Shown here in pieces: positions 1 through 9,211 of a DNA stretch of 64,000 nt. The position numbers and the translations under genes are program-made. The stretch spans positions 1,393,501-1,457,500 of the forward strand of contig NZ_CP158299.1 in the NCBI RefSeq assembly GCF_040256395.1, written 5' to 3'. The notes below the pieces were generated by a model. It was not told the origin of the DNA. It worked only from the letters and a program-made list of their open reading frames with translations, and made no database searches. Every line of letters starts with the position of its first letter. Position 1 is the stretch's first letter. Source of the DNA: Deinococcus sonorensis KR-87 (GTDB taxonomy: Bacteria; Deinococcota; Deinococci; Deinococcales; Deinococcaceae).

Positions 1-555
1 GCGCGGATCGAACTTCACCCCGTCGAACGGCGTCTGTCCGCCGCGCGCCGCCACCGCCAGGCGGTTGGGGCTGATGCCGCCCTTGACGTAGAACGCCTCT
101 GCCACCGCGCTGGCCCGCCCGGCCGACAGCGACCAGCGCTCGGGCGTGTTCGGCTGGGACGTCTGGGTGTGCCCCTCGATCCGGACCCGCTTCCATTCGG
201 CACGCTCGGCGCGCAGTACGCGTGCGAAGGCCACCAGGACCTGCTGGCCGGTGGGGCTCAGCTGGTCCGTGTCCCCCAGGAACATCTGCTGGGCCGGAAA
301 CACCCAGCGCTGAGCGCCGGGCGGGTCGTTGCGCTGGGCAGGGGAGAGCAGGAGGGGCCTGGCCGGCAACGGGGCGGCCCGCACCGCGGCGACGACCCGG
401 TCCTGAGCCTTGCGGTACTTCACCTGCTCCCAGCCGGCCTGGCCGACCGCCAGGATGCCGCCGACGAAGAACACCAGCACGAACACCATGTTGAGGGCCA
501 GATCGCTGAACGCGATGTAGGGATTGCTGTCGGACTGAAGTCGGGAAAGGCTCAT
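1..555 (-). CDS. MotB/OmpA-type (ZorB-like) membrane protein, partial
   Basis: The reading frame begins at an ATG at 555 and runs off the left edge after 185 codons. Residues about 13-36 form one membrane segment with an Asp at residue 18 at its start (FSDLALNMVFVLVFF), as in the proton-binding segment of MotB and ZorB. After a linker, a region around residues 85-185 (RIEGHTQT, LSAGRASAVAEAF, NRLAVAARG) matches the OmpA/MotB peptidoglycan-binding fold. Known role of the family: plug and cell-wall anchor of a 5:2 ion-driven stator. It lies 11 bases after the MotA/ExbB-like gene, so the two probably form one complex. The C-terminus is not visible, and cargo specificity is unknown. Confidence 0.8.
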   Translation of the reverse strand, partial: MSLSRLQSDSNPYIAFSDLALNMVFVLVFFVGGILAVGQAGWEQVKYRKAQDRVVAAVRAAPLPARPLLLSPAQRNDPPGAQRWVFPAQQMFLGDTDQLSPTGQQVLVAFARVLRAERAEWKRVRIEGHTQTSQPNTPERWSLSAGRASAVAEAFYVKGGISPNRLAVAARGGQTPFDGVKFDPR

Positions 556-566
556 GGAATGGCGCT

Positions 567-1802
567 TCAGTCGTTGCCGGCCGGCACGGATTCGCCGCGT
601 GCCAGGGTCCGGGTGAGCGTCTCGAAGTTGCGGTCCAGCCGGGCTCCGTAATTGCTCTGCTCGGTCCGGAACACGTCGCCGGCCTCCTCGAACGACTTGC
701 TGGCGCGGCTCAGGCCGTCCCCCACCGTCTGGACGCGTTCCAGCAGGCGGTCGGTGTTGGTGGTGAGCGTGTCCTGCAGCCGTTCGATGGTGGTCGCCTG
801 CTGGGTGAGGCGGTCGCCCAGCTCCCGGCTGTTGACCCGCAGCGAGGTCGCGGCTGCCTCCTGGGCCTGCACGAGGTCATTGACGCCGGTGCTCAGCCCC
901 TCGGTCAGGGCCGCGACCGACTGGTCCATGCTGGTGAACACCTGGGAGATCTGCTGGCTGGTGTTCGCCAAGTTGCTCAGGCTGTGGTCCAGGGTTTCGC
1001 CGGCCCGGCCCAGCACGCTCTCGAGCTGCCCGGCCACCTCCTGCAGCCGCTTGTGGATGTCCTGGAAGCTGTTGCCCGCGTCGCGCAGGTAGCGGCCCAT
1101 GCGTTCCATCTGCCCGCTGATCGCGCGCGGAAACACCGCCGGCACCAGCTCGGCGTGGACGAACATCGAGAGCTCGTCCTGCAGCGCCTCCTGCTGGCGT
1201 ACCGCCAGGCTGTACAGCACGCCGCTGCTCAGCGAGAGCAGGATGCCCCACAGGCTGGCCCCGAAGGCGCCGCGCATGACGTTCATGGTGCTGCCCAGCG
1301 CGCGGGCCAGGTCGCCGGGATCCGCCGCGGACGCGGCATTGCGGATCGGTTCGACCAGGCTGCCGATCGAGCCGGCCAGGCCCATCACGGTACCGAGCAG
1401 GCCCGACAGCATCAGCAGGTTCGGGATGTTGCGGGCGGCCGCGAGCGGCGACTCACTGGCCGCCGTGATCGCCTGCGTGGCCGCCTGCACGTCCGGGGTG
1501 GCCAGGGTGCGGGCGCGGGTGACGGCCACGACGGCGCGGCGCACGGCGCTGCCTTTCGGGAAGGTTTCCACGGCGGCGCGCACGTCCTCCGCCGTCTCGT
1601 CGGACTCGGGCGGGTCGTCGGTGTCGAGGGCCGGCTGAAGCTTTTCGCGGACCAGCTTCAGGTGATCGCGCTCCTGCCGGCGCAGCTGGGCGGCAGCCAG
1701 CAGGGCCCGGATGAACACGAGGCTCAGCGGCAGCATGCACAGCAGCAGGGCGAGCCAGCCTTCGAGCCGCAGGTTCAGGAACGCCGAAAAGAAGTCGTTC
1801 AC
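567..1802 (-). CDS. MotA/TolQ/ExbB-type channel with long C-terminal tail (ZorA-like)
   Basis: 411 residues, GTG start 3 bases after the upstream stop. Three hydrophobic segments are visible: about 15-38, 127-149 (LSGLLGTVMGLAGSI, the typical MotA/TolQ/ExbB motif) and 177-200. Residues about 235-411 are hydrophilic, heptad-rich and Gln/Thr/Leu-rich, which predicts a long coiled-coil tail reaching into the cytoplasm. This layout resembles ZorA of Zorya more than TolQ or ExbB, which lack the tail. The gene pairs with the adjacent MotB/OmpA-like gene. Inferred role: ion-driven stator that transmits motion or force to a cytoplasmic partner, possibly the tubulin-like protein encoded just upstream. 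A simple Tol/Exb role is less likely given the partners. Confidence 0.8.
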   Translation of the reverse strand: MNDFFSAFLNLRLEGWLALLLCMLPLSLVFIRALLAAAQLRRQERDHLKLVREKLQPALDTDDPPESDETAEDVRAAVETFPKGSAVRRAVVAVTRARTLATPDVQAATQAITAASESPLAAARNIPNLLMLSGLLGTVMGLAGSIGSLVEPIRNAASAADPGDLARALGSTMNVMRGAFGASLWGILLSLSSGVLYSLAVRQQEALQDELSMFVHAELVPAVFPRAISGQMERMGRYLRDAGNSFQDIHKRLQEVAGQLESVLGRAGETLDHSLSNLANTSQQISQVFTSMDQSVAALTEGLSTGVNDLVQAQEAAATSLRVNSRELGDRLTQQATTIERLQDTLTTNTDRLLERVQTVGDGLSRASKSFEEAGDVFRTEQSNYGARLDRNFETLTRTLARGESVPAGND

Positions 1803-1805
1803 GGC

Positions 1806-4800
1806 TCAGGCCCCCGGAAACGGGCTGTACGGCATGCCGAAGGGGTGGTTGGGTTCGTCCGGGTGGTAGCTGCAGCGCAGCCCGTTGCGAATCACGTCCT
1901 CCTCGGTGGCGCCGACTTCGCCCCCACAAACGCGGCAGTAGAAGCCGTCCTGGCGGGCCGTCAGGCTCTTGGGCAGGCGTTCGCCCTGCGCCTTGTACAG
2001 GCTCTGAATCAGGTTCTCGTCTGGTGGGAAGGTCTCCAGCAGGGCCTGCCTCAGGTCGTCGTCGGCCGTGAGGTGCTGCAGGACCACCGACTGGGCCGCC
2101 TTGTCGTTCCAGTCGCCGACCGCGCGGGCGCTGCTGTTGCGCAGCTGGTCGTGCAGCCAGGTGACGTACTGCTTGCGCCCCTCGTGCGGTGTGGTGGACT
2201 GAGCGATGACGTTGCGGGTCCTGGATTCGATGTCGCTCTTGAGGTAGGTCGCGGCATTGGTCAGGCTGCGTCCGAAGGTGTCGCGCGGCTCGAAGGCCAG
2301 TTTCCGGGCCGCCTTCCCGAAGCGCGGCGGGAGCTTGCGGCGGCGCTTCTCCGGCTCCGGCGCCTCTCCGGGCTGCTGGGGCCAGTCCATCACCAGATGG
2401 CCCCCGTCCAGGCGTGTCACCCCGTGCAGGGTCGAGAGGAACACCAGCTGTTCCGCCTCCTGCAGCTTGCGGATCTCGTGGTCGTTGATGGGCGTCCAGT
2501 CGATGTCGCTGCGCTTGCGGGTGAAGTAGGTGTTGAAGCGGGTCGGCTGGCTGTAGGACAGCTCGCGCACGTCGTCGGCGCCCCGCAGGGCGAAGCGGTA
2601 CCACTCCTCCAGCATCACCACGCGATACAGATCGATTCCAGGGACGACATCTGCTTGGGGATATTTACTGATCCAGGGCTGTACCGCTCTGGTGAAATCA
2701 TCGGTCAGGCCAGTCCCAATCAGAAGCTTGCGACTGGGAAGCGGAGTCATTGGATCAAGTTGTCCAAGCGGCGCATTCAGCTGCAGGAATAGCTGGGCGC
2801 TGGTTGCGGCATGCATCGCTTGGCTGTCCGGGTTGAAGCTGGGACTGCGACGGTCGTAGAGGCGCCGCACCACGTCCTTCCCACCGCTGCGGAGTGTGCC
2901 TTCAAACGGCTCGACCGCGATGCGCTCCAGCTCATTGAGCTGGTGACGTTCAAAGTTGTCCTGGCCAGGTGACCAGGGACCGAGGAGCCAGTCTGGGTCG
3001 TTGATACCGGGCAGCACGCCCTTTACCAGCGCGTCCCACGAGCGGATCAGGCGCGCCGCGTGGGCTTCCTTCTGCCGGTCGTCGATGGCCAGTTCCTCTT
3101 CCTTATCGACCGTGCCGTTCGGTGAAGGCTCAAACAGCGAGACGCCGTTGACGGTCGCGTTGTCGTTCTCCAGCTTGCTGCGCTTCTCACGCCACAGGTC
3201 CGTTTGATTGGTCAGCCGCTTGCGCAGGTTGGTGAGCCGGCGGACGATGCGTTGGGTCTCCTCGTCGATGACGGTCAGGGTGCCCGCTTCAGCGCGCTGT
3301 CCACTGCCGGTGTCCTGCAGCGCCTCGCGGATCTTGGCGTTGATGCGTGCCTTCAGTTCGTCGTCCAGGGCGCGGGTCAGGGCGCCGTACAGCGGGGCCG
3401 ATGCCTTCTTTTTCAGGAAGAACAGGCCCAGCAGCGTGTTCGTGCGGATCGCTTCCATCTGGTCGAGCACGCCCGATGCGCCGCCGGCTTTGCTTTCGCC
3501 CGGCTCCCATCCGCGCAGGGCGCCCAGGCGGGGCTGAACCGCCTGCATCACGTCCAGCAGCTGGTTCGGCCCCTGGTCGTAATCCAGCAGCGCGCTGGAC
3601 ACGCGACCCTGGATCTTCTGCAGGACGCTGTCCGCTGCCCGGCGGCGGTTGGCGTGCACCGTCCGGTGCACCAGTCCGGCCAGGCCGTCACCCGCGCGGG
3701 TTTCGAAGGCGGCGCGCCATTCCTGCAGCGCCTTGCGGGCCGCCTCCGGCTTGCCATTCCGGGCGGCGCGCATGATCTCCCCGCGCTTGGCGTCCAGCAC
3801 CGAGCGGACCGACGCGCCCCCGTCGTCCAGCAGCAGGGTTTCGGTCAGGGCCGGGATGGTCAGGCCCAGGTCATCCAGCGCGAGGTCGAGGTTGCCTTCG
3901 GTCTTGCGGTCCTTCCAGCGGTCCACCGCGTGGACCAGGGTCCGGTACTTCAGGGCCTCCAGAATGCGCCGCATCGGATACTCGATGGTGGACAGCCCGA
4001 AGGTCGAGAAGGCGAAGGCGCGGCCCTGACTGACGGCGACGGGCCCAGCGTTCACCATGAACGCCATCGGGTCCGTTTTGGGCACGAAGACGTTCAGGAA
4101 CATCCGGTCTGCGATGGCCTGAGTCAGTCGGGCCAGATCAATACTTGCGGTGCTGGTGGGCCGCAGCAGGTACACCAGGTCATACGGCATGGTGTCGTTC
4201 GGGACGACCGGCGTGCCGTCGTGCTTGTCCGGGAACTTCACCGTCTTGTAGCGTTCGGTGTCGGTGTGCAGGTGGTACTGGTTCAGTTCGGCCAGGGCGT
4301 GATAGGCGTTGGTCTTCCAGATCTCGGCATCCGACTTCTGGGCGATGCCCAGCTGAGGGTGCGGCAACGTGAACATGCCGAGCGTCTTTTCCTCATCGTT
4401 CAGGATGGTGCGCAGCAGGATTCCCACGTCGCTGGCCGTGCCGCTGCACGTCCCGCCGCAGAGGGTTCCGACCACGATCACCCGCACCCCGGTCTGGCCG
4501 CTCGCCTCGTTCACCGCAAACTGAACGTTCATTTCGAGGCCAGCATTATTGGCGTTCAAAGCCGCTTTCGCCTGCGCGTCCGTGAGGTTGCGCAGCCGGG
4601 CCAGGCGCTGCGAGATCGCATTCTTGATCTCCGCGTAGTTTGGCGGATAAAGCAGGGCCAGCCGTCCGACCATCCGGATATGTCCGGCCCCTGAGTCGAT
4701 GCTCTGGGCCGGTAGCTGCTGCAGCGTCTCTGCATCAGCCCACTGGCTAAGTGCGATGCTCTGCTCGTAGATTTCCGGCCGGTGCACCAAGTCTCGCCAG

Positions 4801-5018
4801 GCGGTTGCGGGAATGCCCAACGTCTTGAAGTCATCAGTGCCGTTGAAACGGTTGGGTTTGGCAACGTCCGTCTCGATGGCCAGGAACTCGATCCACGGCG
4901 CGCGGCGTAGCCCCCCGACCTCCCAGTCGACCCGGTCGGCCAGCGCTTCGAGAATCTCGGTGCCGGTGCTGCCCAGGCCGATCACCAACGTTTTGAAGAC
5001 CCGCATGTCCTGAGCCAT
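1806..5018 (-). CDS. Giant tubulin-like GTPase with C-terminal zinc ribbon
   Basis: 1070 residues. The N-terminus has a Rossmann-like start (LVIGLGSTGTEIL, residues 11-23) and a tubulin/FtsZ-type signature loop GGTCSGT at residues 188-194, so it belongs with the tubulin-like Tubulin_2 proteins rather than true FtsZ. The protein is two to three times longer than FtsZ; the middle is helical and charged. Near the end, CRVC and a C-x2-H pair (about residues 1030-1055) suggest a zinc ribbon. The start ATG lies 1 base after the stop of the small membrane protein and the stop 3 bases before the channel gene, so all are co-translated. Inferred: a nucleotide-driven filament or switch coupled to the membrane channel. 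Whether it polymerises cannot be told from sequence. Confidence 0.75.
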   Translation of the reverse strand: MAQDMRVFKTLVIGLGSTGTEILEALADRVDWEVGGLRRAPWIEFLAIETDVAKPNRFNGTDDFKTLGIPATAWRDLVHRPEIYEQSIALSQWADAETLQQLPAQSIDSGAGHIRMVGRLALLYPPNYAEIKNAISQRLARLRNLTDAQAKAALNANNAGLEMNVQFAVNEASGQTGVRVIVVGTLCGGTCSGTASDVGILLRTILNDEEKTLGMFTLPHPQLGIAQKSDAEIWKTNAYHALAELNQYHLHTDTERYKTVKFPDKHDGTPVVPNDTMPYDLVYLLRPTSTASIDLARLTQAIADRMFLNVFVPKTDPMAFMVNAGPVAVSQGRAFAFSTFGLSTIEYPMRRILEALKYRTLVHAVDRWKDRKTEGNLDLALDDLGLTIPALTETLLLDDGGASVRSVLDAKRGEIMRAARNGKPEAARKALQEWRAAFETRAGDGLAGLVHRTVHANRRRAADSVLQKIQGRVSSALLDYDQGPNQLLDVMQAVQPRLGALRGWEPGESKAGGASGVLDQMEAIRTNTLLGLFFLKKKASAPLYGALTRALDDELKARINAKIREALQDTGSGQRAEAGTLTVIDEETQRIVRRLTNLRKRLTNQTDLWREKRSKLENDNATVNGVSLFEPSPNGTVDKEEELAIDDRQKEAHAARLIRSWDALVKGVLPGINDPDWLLGPWSPGQDNFERHQLNELERIAVEPFEGTLRSGGKDVVRRLYDRRSPSFNPDSQAMHAATSAQLFLQLNAPLGQLDPMTPLPSRKLLIGTGLTDDFTRAVQPWISKYPQADVVPGIDLYRVVMLEEWYRFALRGADDVRELSYSQPTRFNTYFTRKRSDIDWTPINDHEIRKLQEAEQLVFLSTLHGVTRLDGGHLVMDWPQQPGEAPEPEKRRRKLPPRFGKAARKLAFEPRDTFGRSLTNAATYLKSDIESRTRNVIAQSTTPHEGRKQYVTWLHDQLRNSSARAVGDWNDKAAQSVVLQHLTADDDLRQALLETFPPDENLIQSLYKAQGERLPKSLTARQDGFYCRVCGGEVGATEEDVIRNGLRCSYHPDEPNHPFGMPYSPFPGA

Positions 5019-5019
5019 A

Positions 5020-5352
5020 TCAATTGTCCTTTCCGAGGCGGCCGAAGACCGTCAGCACCAGCAGGGTGAGCAGCAGGGTGGCCACCGCGACGGCCACCAG
5101 GTAGGGAAAGTTGTTGGGGTTGAAGAGGAAGTACTCGCTGATCAGCAGGCCCACCATCACCAGCAGCAGGGCGAGCGGCATCGACTGCCGGGCGGCCTGC
5201 AGTGCCTCACGGCCACCGGCCCCGGCCAACAGGTGGGCCAGCCCCACAGCCAGGCCGTACCACACCAGGATGGTGATGGCCACCGTGATCCAGAAGTCGA
5301 GCTGAACGAAGTGTGGCCATGCCGCGTTGATAAAGGTCGTGATGTCGTTCAT
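5020..5352 (-). CDS. Small membrane protein of the tubulin-channel operon
   Basis: 110 residues with three or four hydrophobic helices (about 17-38, 55-70 and 82-103), ending in a short basic/acidic tail. I do not recognise a family. Its ATG directly abuts the TGA of the upstream vWA-like gene and its own stop is 1 base before the tubulin-like ATG, so translation coupling is strong. Inferred: a membrane anchor or accessory subunit of the same complex. No catalytic motif is visible. Confidence 0.7.
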   Translation of the reverse strand: MNDITTFINAAWPHFVQLDFWITVAITILVWYGLAVGLAHLLAGAGGREALQAARQSMPLALLLVMVGLLISEYFLFNPNNFPYLVAVAVATLLLTLLVLTVFGRLGKDN

Positions 5353-6693
5353 TCAGACTCCCTGGAGGTACGAGATGGTGAGGTTGCGCTGGACGGTGCG
5401 GGGGACGCCACCGGGGCCCTTGACCTCGCCGCTGAATTCGAGCTGCGTGTCGGGCGCCTCGGGACGTAGGCGCAGGGTGGAGGTGCTGCTGGTCGGCACC
5501 TGACCGCCGACCGTGTCGAGCGTGAACACCTCTCCGGTGGTCCGGATCTTCAGCTCCTGCCCCACCAGGGTCAGTTCGGCCAGCGGTTCCGGGGGAACGC
5601 CCTGGAGCGGGACGACGGCGATGTCGGTATCGGCGCTGTACCCGGCACCGGCCAGCACACAGAACGGCCGGTTTTTCGGCAGGTCCTGCAGGGCAAACTC
5701 CTGGTCGCCCACCCGGACGCTGCCCCGCCGCTTTCCACCGCTGCCCAGCATTCGGTAGGCTGCAAACCCTGCACCGGCCAGCACGATCAGTCCGAGGACA
5801 ACACCCACCGCTCCTTTTCCGGAGGACGATGAACTGGGTTTGGCGGGTGCGGCACTGACCGACTTCAGCAGGTCCGGGCGAGGGCTGGTCAGGCTCGCGG
5901 ACGTGAACGTCTTGGGCACGAACACCACCGCCTGCATCTGGCCCTGAATGTCGCGGGCAGGGACGTGCACCAGATACGGCAGGTTCATGGTCGCGCCGTC
6001 CTGGGTGCCCTGAACACGGGTCCAGTGCTTCAGCATGTCCAGGTACTCGGGTGCGTTCGCCCCCATCAGCTTGGCGTTGGCGCCACTGGCCCCGACGCTG
6101 GCCGCGGTGTTGGTCAACAGCACCAGGACGGTTCCTGCGTCGTTGGCGAATTCCTTGGCCAGGCTGGTCGCGGCGCGCTCGGTATCGTGGCCGCCGAGGC
6201 TGCCGACGGCCAGGGTGGTCGGCCAGAGGCTGGCCGCCCGTGCCTGATCTGCGGCCCGGTCCTGGGTGATCGGAATGCTCAGGGACGCAGGGTCACGGGT
6301 TGACCAGGTATCGAGCTCCCACGCCCGCGAACTCACCCGGTCGCCGGGCACAGTGAAGGAGGAGACGAGGCGGGTGGCGACTTCGCGCGCCGCCTGCGCA
6401 CCGAGCGGGTCGGTCTTGTAGTGTCCGGTGCTGAAGGCGATCACCAGATGGACGTTCTGACGGTTCAGGTCACCGCCATTCTCGGCTACGGCGCGTTCGA
6501 TGGTCTGAACGAGCTGTGCGGTGCCGGCCTGCAGACTGGCGCGGTCCAGCTCGGGTTTGCCCTGGGTCGACTGGGCGCTGGCGAGCCCCATCGAGAGCAG
6601 GAGCAGCATGGCTGGAGTTCGCCGTGGAGTGGACTGGAGGAGTGACGATCCACCGTTCGTCAAAGCAAGGAAACTGTTCTGGGCAGCGGGCAT
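5353..6693 (-). CDS. Exported/membrane-anchored protein with a vWA-like N-terminal domain
   Basis: 446 residues from the ATG at 6693. I chose this start because a TATACT -10 box lies exactly 7 bases upstream, the leaderless arrangement common here; a shorter start at 6609 would begin right at the hydrophobic signal core. A signal peptide (RRTPAMLLLLSMGLASAQ) ends near residue 41. The next 200 residues alternate predicted strands and helices (LVIAFSTGHY, VLVLLTN), a Rossmann/vWA-like pattern without a clear MIDAS. One membrane helix (about 298-318, GVVLGLIVLAGAGFAAY) precedes a strand-rich cytoplasmic domain. It is the first gene of the tubulin-channel operon. Inferred: a periplasmic sensor domain joined to a cytoplasmic partner-binding domain. 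Confidence 0.65.
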   Translation of the reverse strand: MPAAQNSFLALTNGGSSLLQSTPRRTPAMLLLLSMGLASAQSTQGKPELDRASLQAGTAQLVQTIERAVAENGGDLNRQNVHLVIAFSTGHYKTDPLGAQAAREVATRLVSSFTVPGDRVSSRAWELDTWSTRDPASLSIPITQDRAADQARAASLWPTTLAVGSLGGHDTERAATSLAKEFANDAGTVLVLLTNTAASVGASGANAKLMGANAPEYLDMLKHWTRVQGTQDGATMNLPYLVHVPARDIQGQMQAVVFVPKTFTSASLTSPRPDLLKSVSAAPAKPSSSSSGKGAVGVVLGLIVLAGAGFAAYRMLGSGGKRRGSVRVGDQEFALQDLPKNRPFCVLAGAGYSADTDIAVVPLQGVPPEPLAELTLVGQELKIRTTGEVFTLDTVGGQVPTSSTSTLRLRPEAPDTQLEFSGEVKGPGGVPRTVQRNLTISYLQGV

Positions 6694-6700
6694 CCGCTGA

Positions 6701-6706
6701 AGTATA
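6701..6706 (-). promoter_or_regulatory. Leaderless -10 box of the tubulin-channel operon
   Basis: Minus-strand TATACT followed by 7 bases and the ATG at 6693, within a locally AT-rich stretch. No convincing -35 was found. It is the only promoter-like signal before the five-gene minus-strand operon. Confidence 0.55.
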
Positions 6707-6963
6707 TATTTGAAGAACTTAAGCAAATGCCAAATGTGTGGTCGGGAGCTGCCACCACTTGGGGGGCATCATCTCGCTGGAGAACGATTTATGTTTGTTC
6801 TCCTCTGAGCTTGTTGTGATGGTCTGGTTATGGTCGAGCGATTTTGCCTGGACACCCCTATTCAATTGGAGGCGACCTCGGCCGGTCGCCGGCAGTTGAT
6901 GCGGCTGAGTTTTCCAAGTGCGGGGCTCATCCCACCTGGCTGACTTGTCGTTCCAGGAAGCTG

Positions 6964-8259
6964 TTACTGCATCGCCGCGTTAAGGTTGGTTCCAGGGACG
7001 AGCCGACCGTTGACCAGCAACCCCTGCTGGTTGAACGTCAGGACACTGCTGAGCTTCCCGCCCGCCTGCGTAACCAGATCGCCGTCTTTCAGGACGGCCA
7101 CGATGTCCTGCCCTGTCGCGTTCCCGAGGGTCCGTAGCGCCACCTCGTCCGCGTCAAAGCGGCCATTCAGGCGCAGATGGCCCAGCAGCGCCATCGGGTC
7201 CTGATCGAGATGACGCAGGTCGATGGTGGTGGGGTCATCGAAGGACAGGGAGGCATGGAGGCCCACATGGCCACCGCCGGCATCGAGCGACAGCTCATCC
7301 AGGCTGAGCACCGGACCGGCGTGCAGCAACTGGGCGGCCGGCTCCAGCAACGCTTCCGGCTGTGCCTCCAGGGTGGTCTTATCGTTCACCTTCTGCAGCA
7401 GCTGGGTCAGTGTTTTCATGGCGGAGGGATCCAGATGCCCGAGGCTCCAGATCAGCTTGACGTTCCGGACATCCGGCAGCTGCGGCACGCTCAGGGCGTC
7501 CAGGGTGTAGCCGACGCTGGCCTTGACCGTGGCACCTTCGAGGGCGCTGCGGAAGGTGCCGCGCAGGCCGCGGGCGGTGGCTGTTTCGCCCTGCGCTGTG
7601 ACGTCCACGCGATCGACGCTGAGCGTGCTGTCGCCGAGGGTGAGTCCGTCCGACCTCAGGCGCGAGTCGCCCTGGTGACGGACACCGGTGATGTGCCCAG
7701 AGGCCCCGTCCGCTGTCCATTGCAGATCGAGCGGGCTGCTGCTGGTCTGGACGCGGTCTCCACTCGATTCCAGGGTGGCGACCAGGGGCGTCCAGGTGAG
7801 GCGTGTTCCTCCGTCTTCCAGGTCTCCTGCTGGAATGTTGACGGTCGTGGTGTTGCGGCCGCCGAAGTGAACCAGGGTCTGCAGGCGAACCGGCTGCCCG
7901 TGTGTGGCGCGGTCCACGACCGCCTGAACAGCCTTGCTGAAGGTCACGTCGGTCGTGGCCAGGGACGCCCCGAACTGGCCTCCAGGCAGCCAGGGACCGT
8001 TGCGGTAGGTGCTGTGCAACGTGATGGTCGCTTCCGGCGTGTCCTTGAAAGTGAGCGTCGTGGTCTGATCCCCGCCGAGGAGCGTGTGGTGCGCGCTGGT
8101 GACGGTGGCCCGTCCCCCGTACGCCTGGAGCTGGTCGTTCAAGGCGTCGAGCTGAGCCTGGACCGCCTTCTGGGTCTGGATGACCGTGGTCCCTGTGACG
8201 GCAGCAGCGCTTCCGACAAGCAGCACGCCGGAAAATATCAGGATCCTGGCTCTTTTCAT
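6964..8259 (-). CDS. DUF945 (YdgA-type) exported protein
   Basis: 431 residues, ATG at 8259. An N-terminal signal/anchor (residues 4-23, ILIFSGVLLVGSAAAVTG) is followed by the features of the DUF945 family: TTVIQTQ after the helix, long beta-rich repeats with many ThrThr pairs and repeated substrate-like motifs (TLTFKDTPEATITLHSTY), and no enzyme motif. A TAAGGT box sits 7 bases upstream and also contains AAGG, so the start can be read either as leaderless or with a weak ribosome site. The family has no firmly known function; YdgA is a periplasmic or inner-membrane protein. It is separated by about 270 bases from the tubulin-channel operon and may not belong to it. Confidence 0.65.
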   Translation of the reverse strand: MKRARILIFSGVLLVGSAAAVTGTTVIQTQKAVQAQLDALNDQLQAYGGRATVTSAHHTLLGGDQTTTLTFKDTPEATITLHSTYRNGPWLPGGQFGASLATTDVTFSKAVQAVVDRATHGQPVRLQTLVHFGGRNTTTVNIPAGDLEDGGTRLTWTPLVATLESSGDRVQTSSSPLDLQWTADGASGHITGVRHQGDSRLRSDGLTLGDSTLSVDRVDVTAQGETATARGLRGTFRSALEGATVKASVGYTLDALSVPQLPDVRNVKLIWSLGHLDPSAMKTLTQLLQKVNDKTTLEAQPEALLEPAAQLLHAGPVLSLDELSLDAGGGHVGLHASLSFDDPTTIDLRHLDQDPMALLGHLRLNGRFDADEVALRTLGNATGQDIVAVLKDGDLVTQAGGKLSSVLTFNQQGLLVNGRLVPGTNLNAAMQ

Positions 8260-8439
8260 AATTCACACCTTACAGGTCGAAGGTAGGTCATCCGGCCAAA
8301 CATGACCGGCCCTGCGCAGGAAGAGCCAGGGGAGCGGTATCAGGTCGTCACCAGGCTCTGAGTCTTTCCGCCTCCATGCCCGACCTTCCACCAACAGCCT
8401 GGAACCCCAGGCCGGGTGACCGGCTAGACTCTCGTTACC

Positions 8440-9120
8440 TTGACCAACATTGATGCTTCTGGCGGTTTGCCCACAGCACCGTGCTCACTCCGTACCCCTG
8501 AGGCCATCGCCATTCGCTCCCAGCTGCTGACTCACCCGGACCACGTTCCGCTCAGGCAGTGGATCGAACAGTTGCAGGAGAGCGTCCACGAACAAGGTCT
8601 CGACATTCCTCACTTTGACCCCATCGGAGGGGGTGTGCGGGCGAGGGTGCTGTACCTTCTGGAAGCTCCTGGTCCGAAAGCTGCGCGGCAGCATGGTGGC
8701 AGCGGCTTTATCAGCATGGACAACAACGATCCGACGGCCAAAAACGTCTTCACCCTGACCCAGGAGGCTGGCCTGGATCGCCGCTGGGTGCTGGCATGGA
8801 ACATCGTGCCCTGGTACGTCGGGACAGGGGACAAAATCCGCCCGGTCAAGCTGGGCGAGGTGATCGAGGGGCAACAGCACCTGAGGGAGCTGATCTCCCT
8901 GCTGCCTGACCTGCGAGTGGTGGTGACGATGGGGATGCCGGCCAGGAAAGGCTGGACGCCACTGGCCGGGTTGTTTCCTCAGATCACCACGCTGACGACC
9001 TGGCATCCCAGCGGACAGTCGCTCAACCCCTCAAAGAGCAAGCGCACACACGTGCGCGACACCTTGCGTTTAGCAGGTGAGCTGGCAGCGTACCGCTTCG
9101 ATCCCAACGGCCCAAAGTAA
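8440..9120 (+). CDS. Uracil-DNA glycosylase superfamily protein
   Basis: 226 residues from a TTG start; the start is uncertain because no ribosome site is visible and the TAGACT box lies 9 bases upstream. Motifs fit the UDG fold: RVLYLLEAPGP (first strand and phosphate loop), a central NIVPWY, and TWHPSGQS near the end in place of the HPS loop that grips the damaged strand. The catalytic Asp/Asn of classical UDG motif 1 (GxDPY) is not seen: the position reads EAPGP, so activity on uracil is not assured. Inferred role: base excision or recognition of modified bases. It stands alone next to the integrase remnant at the edge of the accessory island. Confidence 0.7.
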   Translation: MTNIDASGGLPTAPCSLRTPEAIAIRSQLLTHPDHVPLRQWIEQLQESVHEQGLDIPHFDPIGGGVRARVLYLLEAPGPKAARQHGGSGFISMDNNDPTAKNVFTLTQEAGLDRRWVLAWNIVPWYVGTGDKIRPVKLGEVIEGQQHLRELISLLPDLRVVVTMGMPARKGWTPLAGLFPQITTLTTWHPSGQSLNPSKSKRTHVRDTLRLAGELAAYRFDPNGPK

Positions 9121-9211
9121 AGGGTTGGAAGGCCTCACGGCCTGCTTGCTGCCGAGGAAGCGCCCTGTCTGGGAAACAGGCCACTCCGGAAGACGTCACA
9201 GGGCTGTATGT

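Noticed and set aside
1..1802. Ordinary TolQ/TolR or ExbB/ExbD pair
   Set aside because: The long cytoplasmic tail and the large OmpA-type domain of the partner are unlike TolQR/ExbBD, and no TolA/TonB is present.
984..2792. A 602-codon plus-strand frame opposite the channel and tubulin-like genes
   Set aside because: It is antisense to better supported genes, has no motif and a composition (Gln/His/Ala/Gly-rich) typical of shadow frames in GC-rich DNA.
3204..4694. A 496-codon plus-strand frame
   Set aside because: Antisense shadow of the tubulin-like gene; no ribosome site and no family motif.
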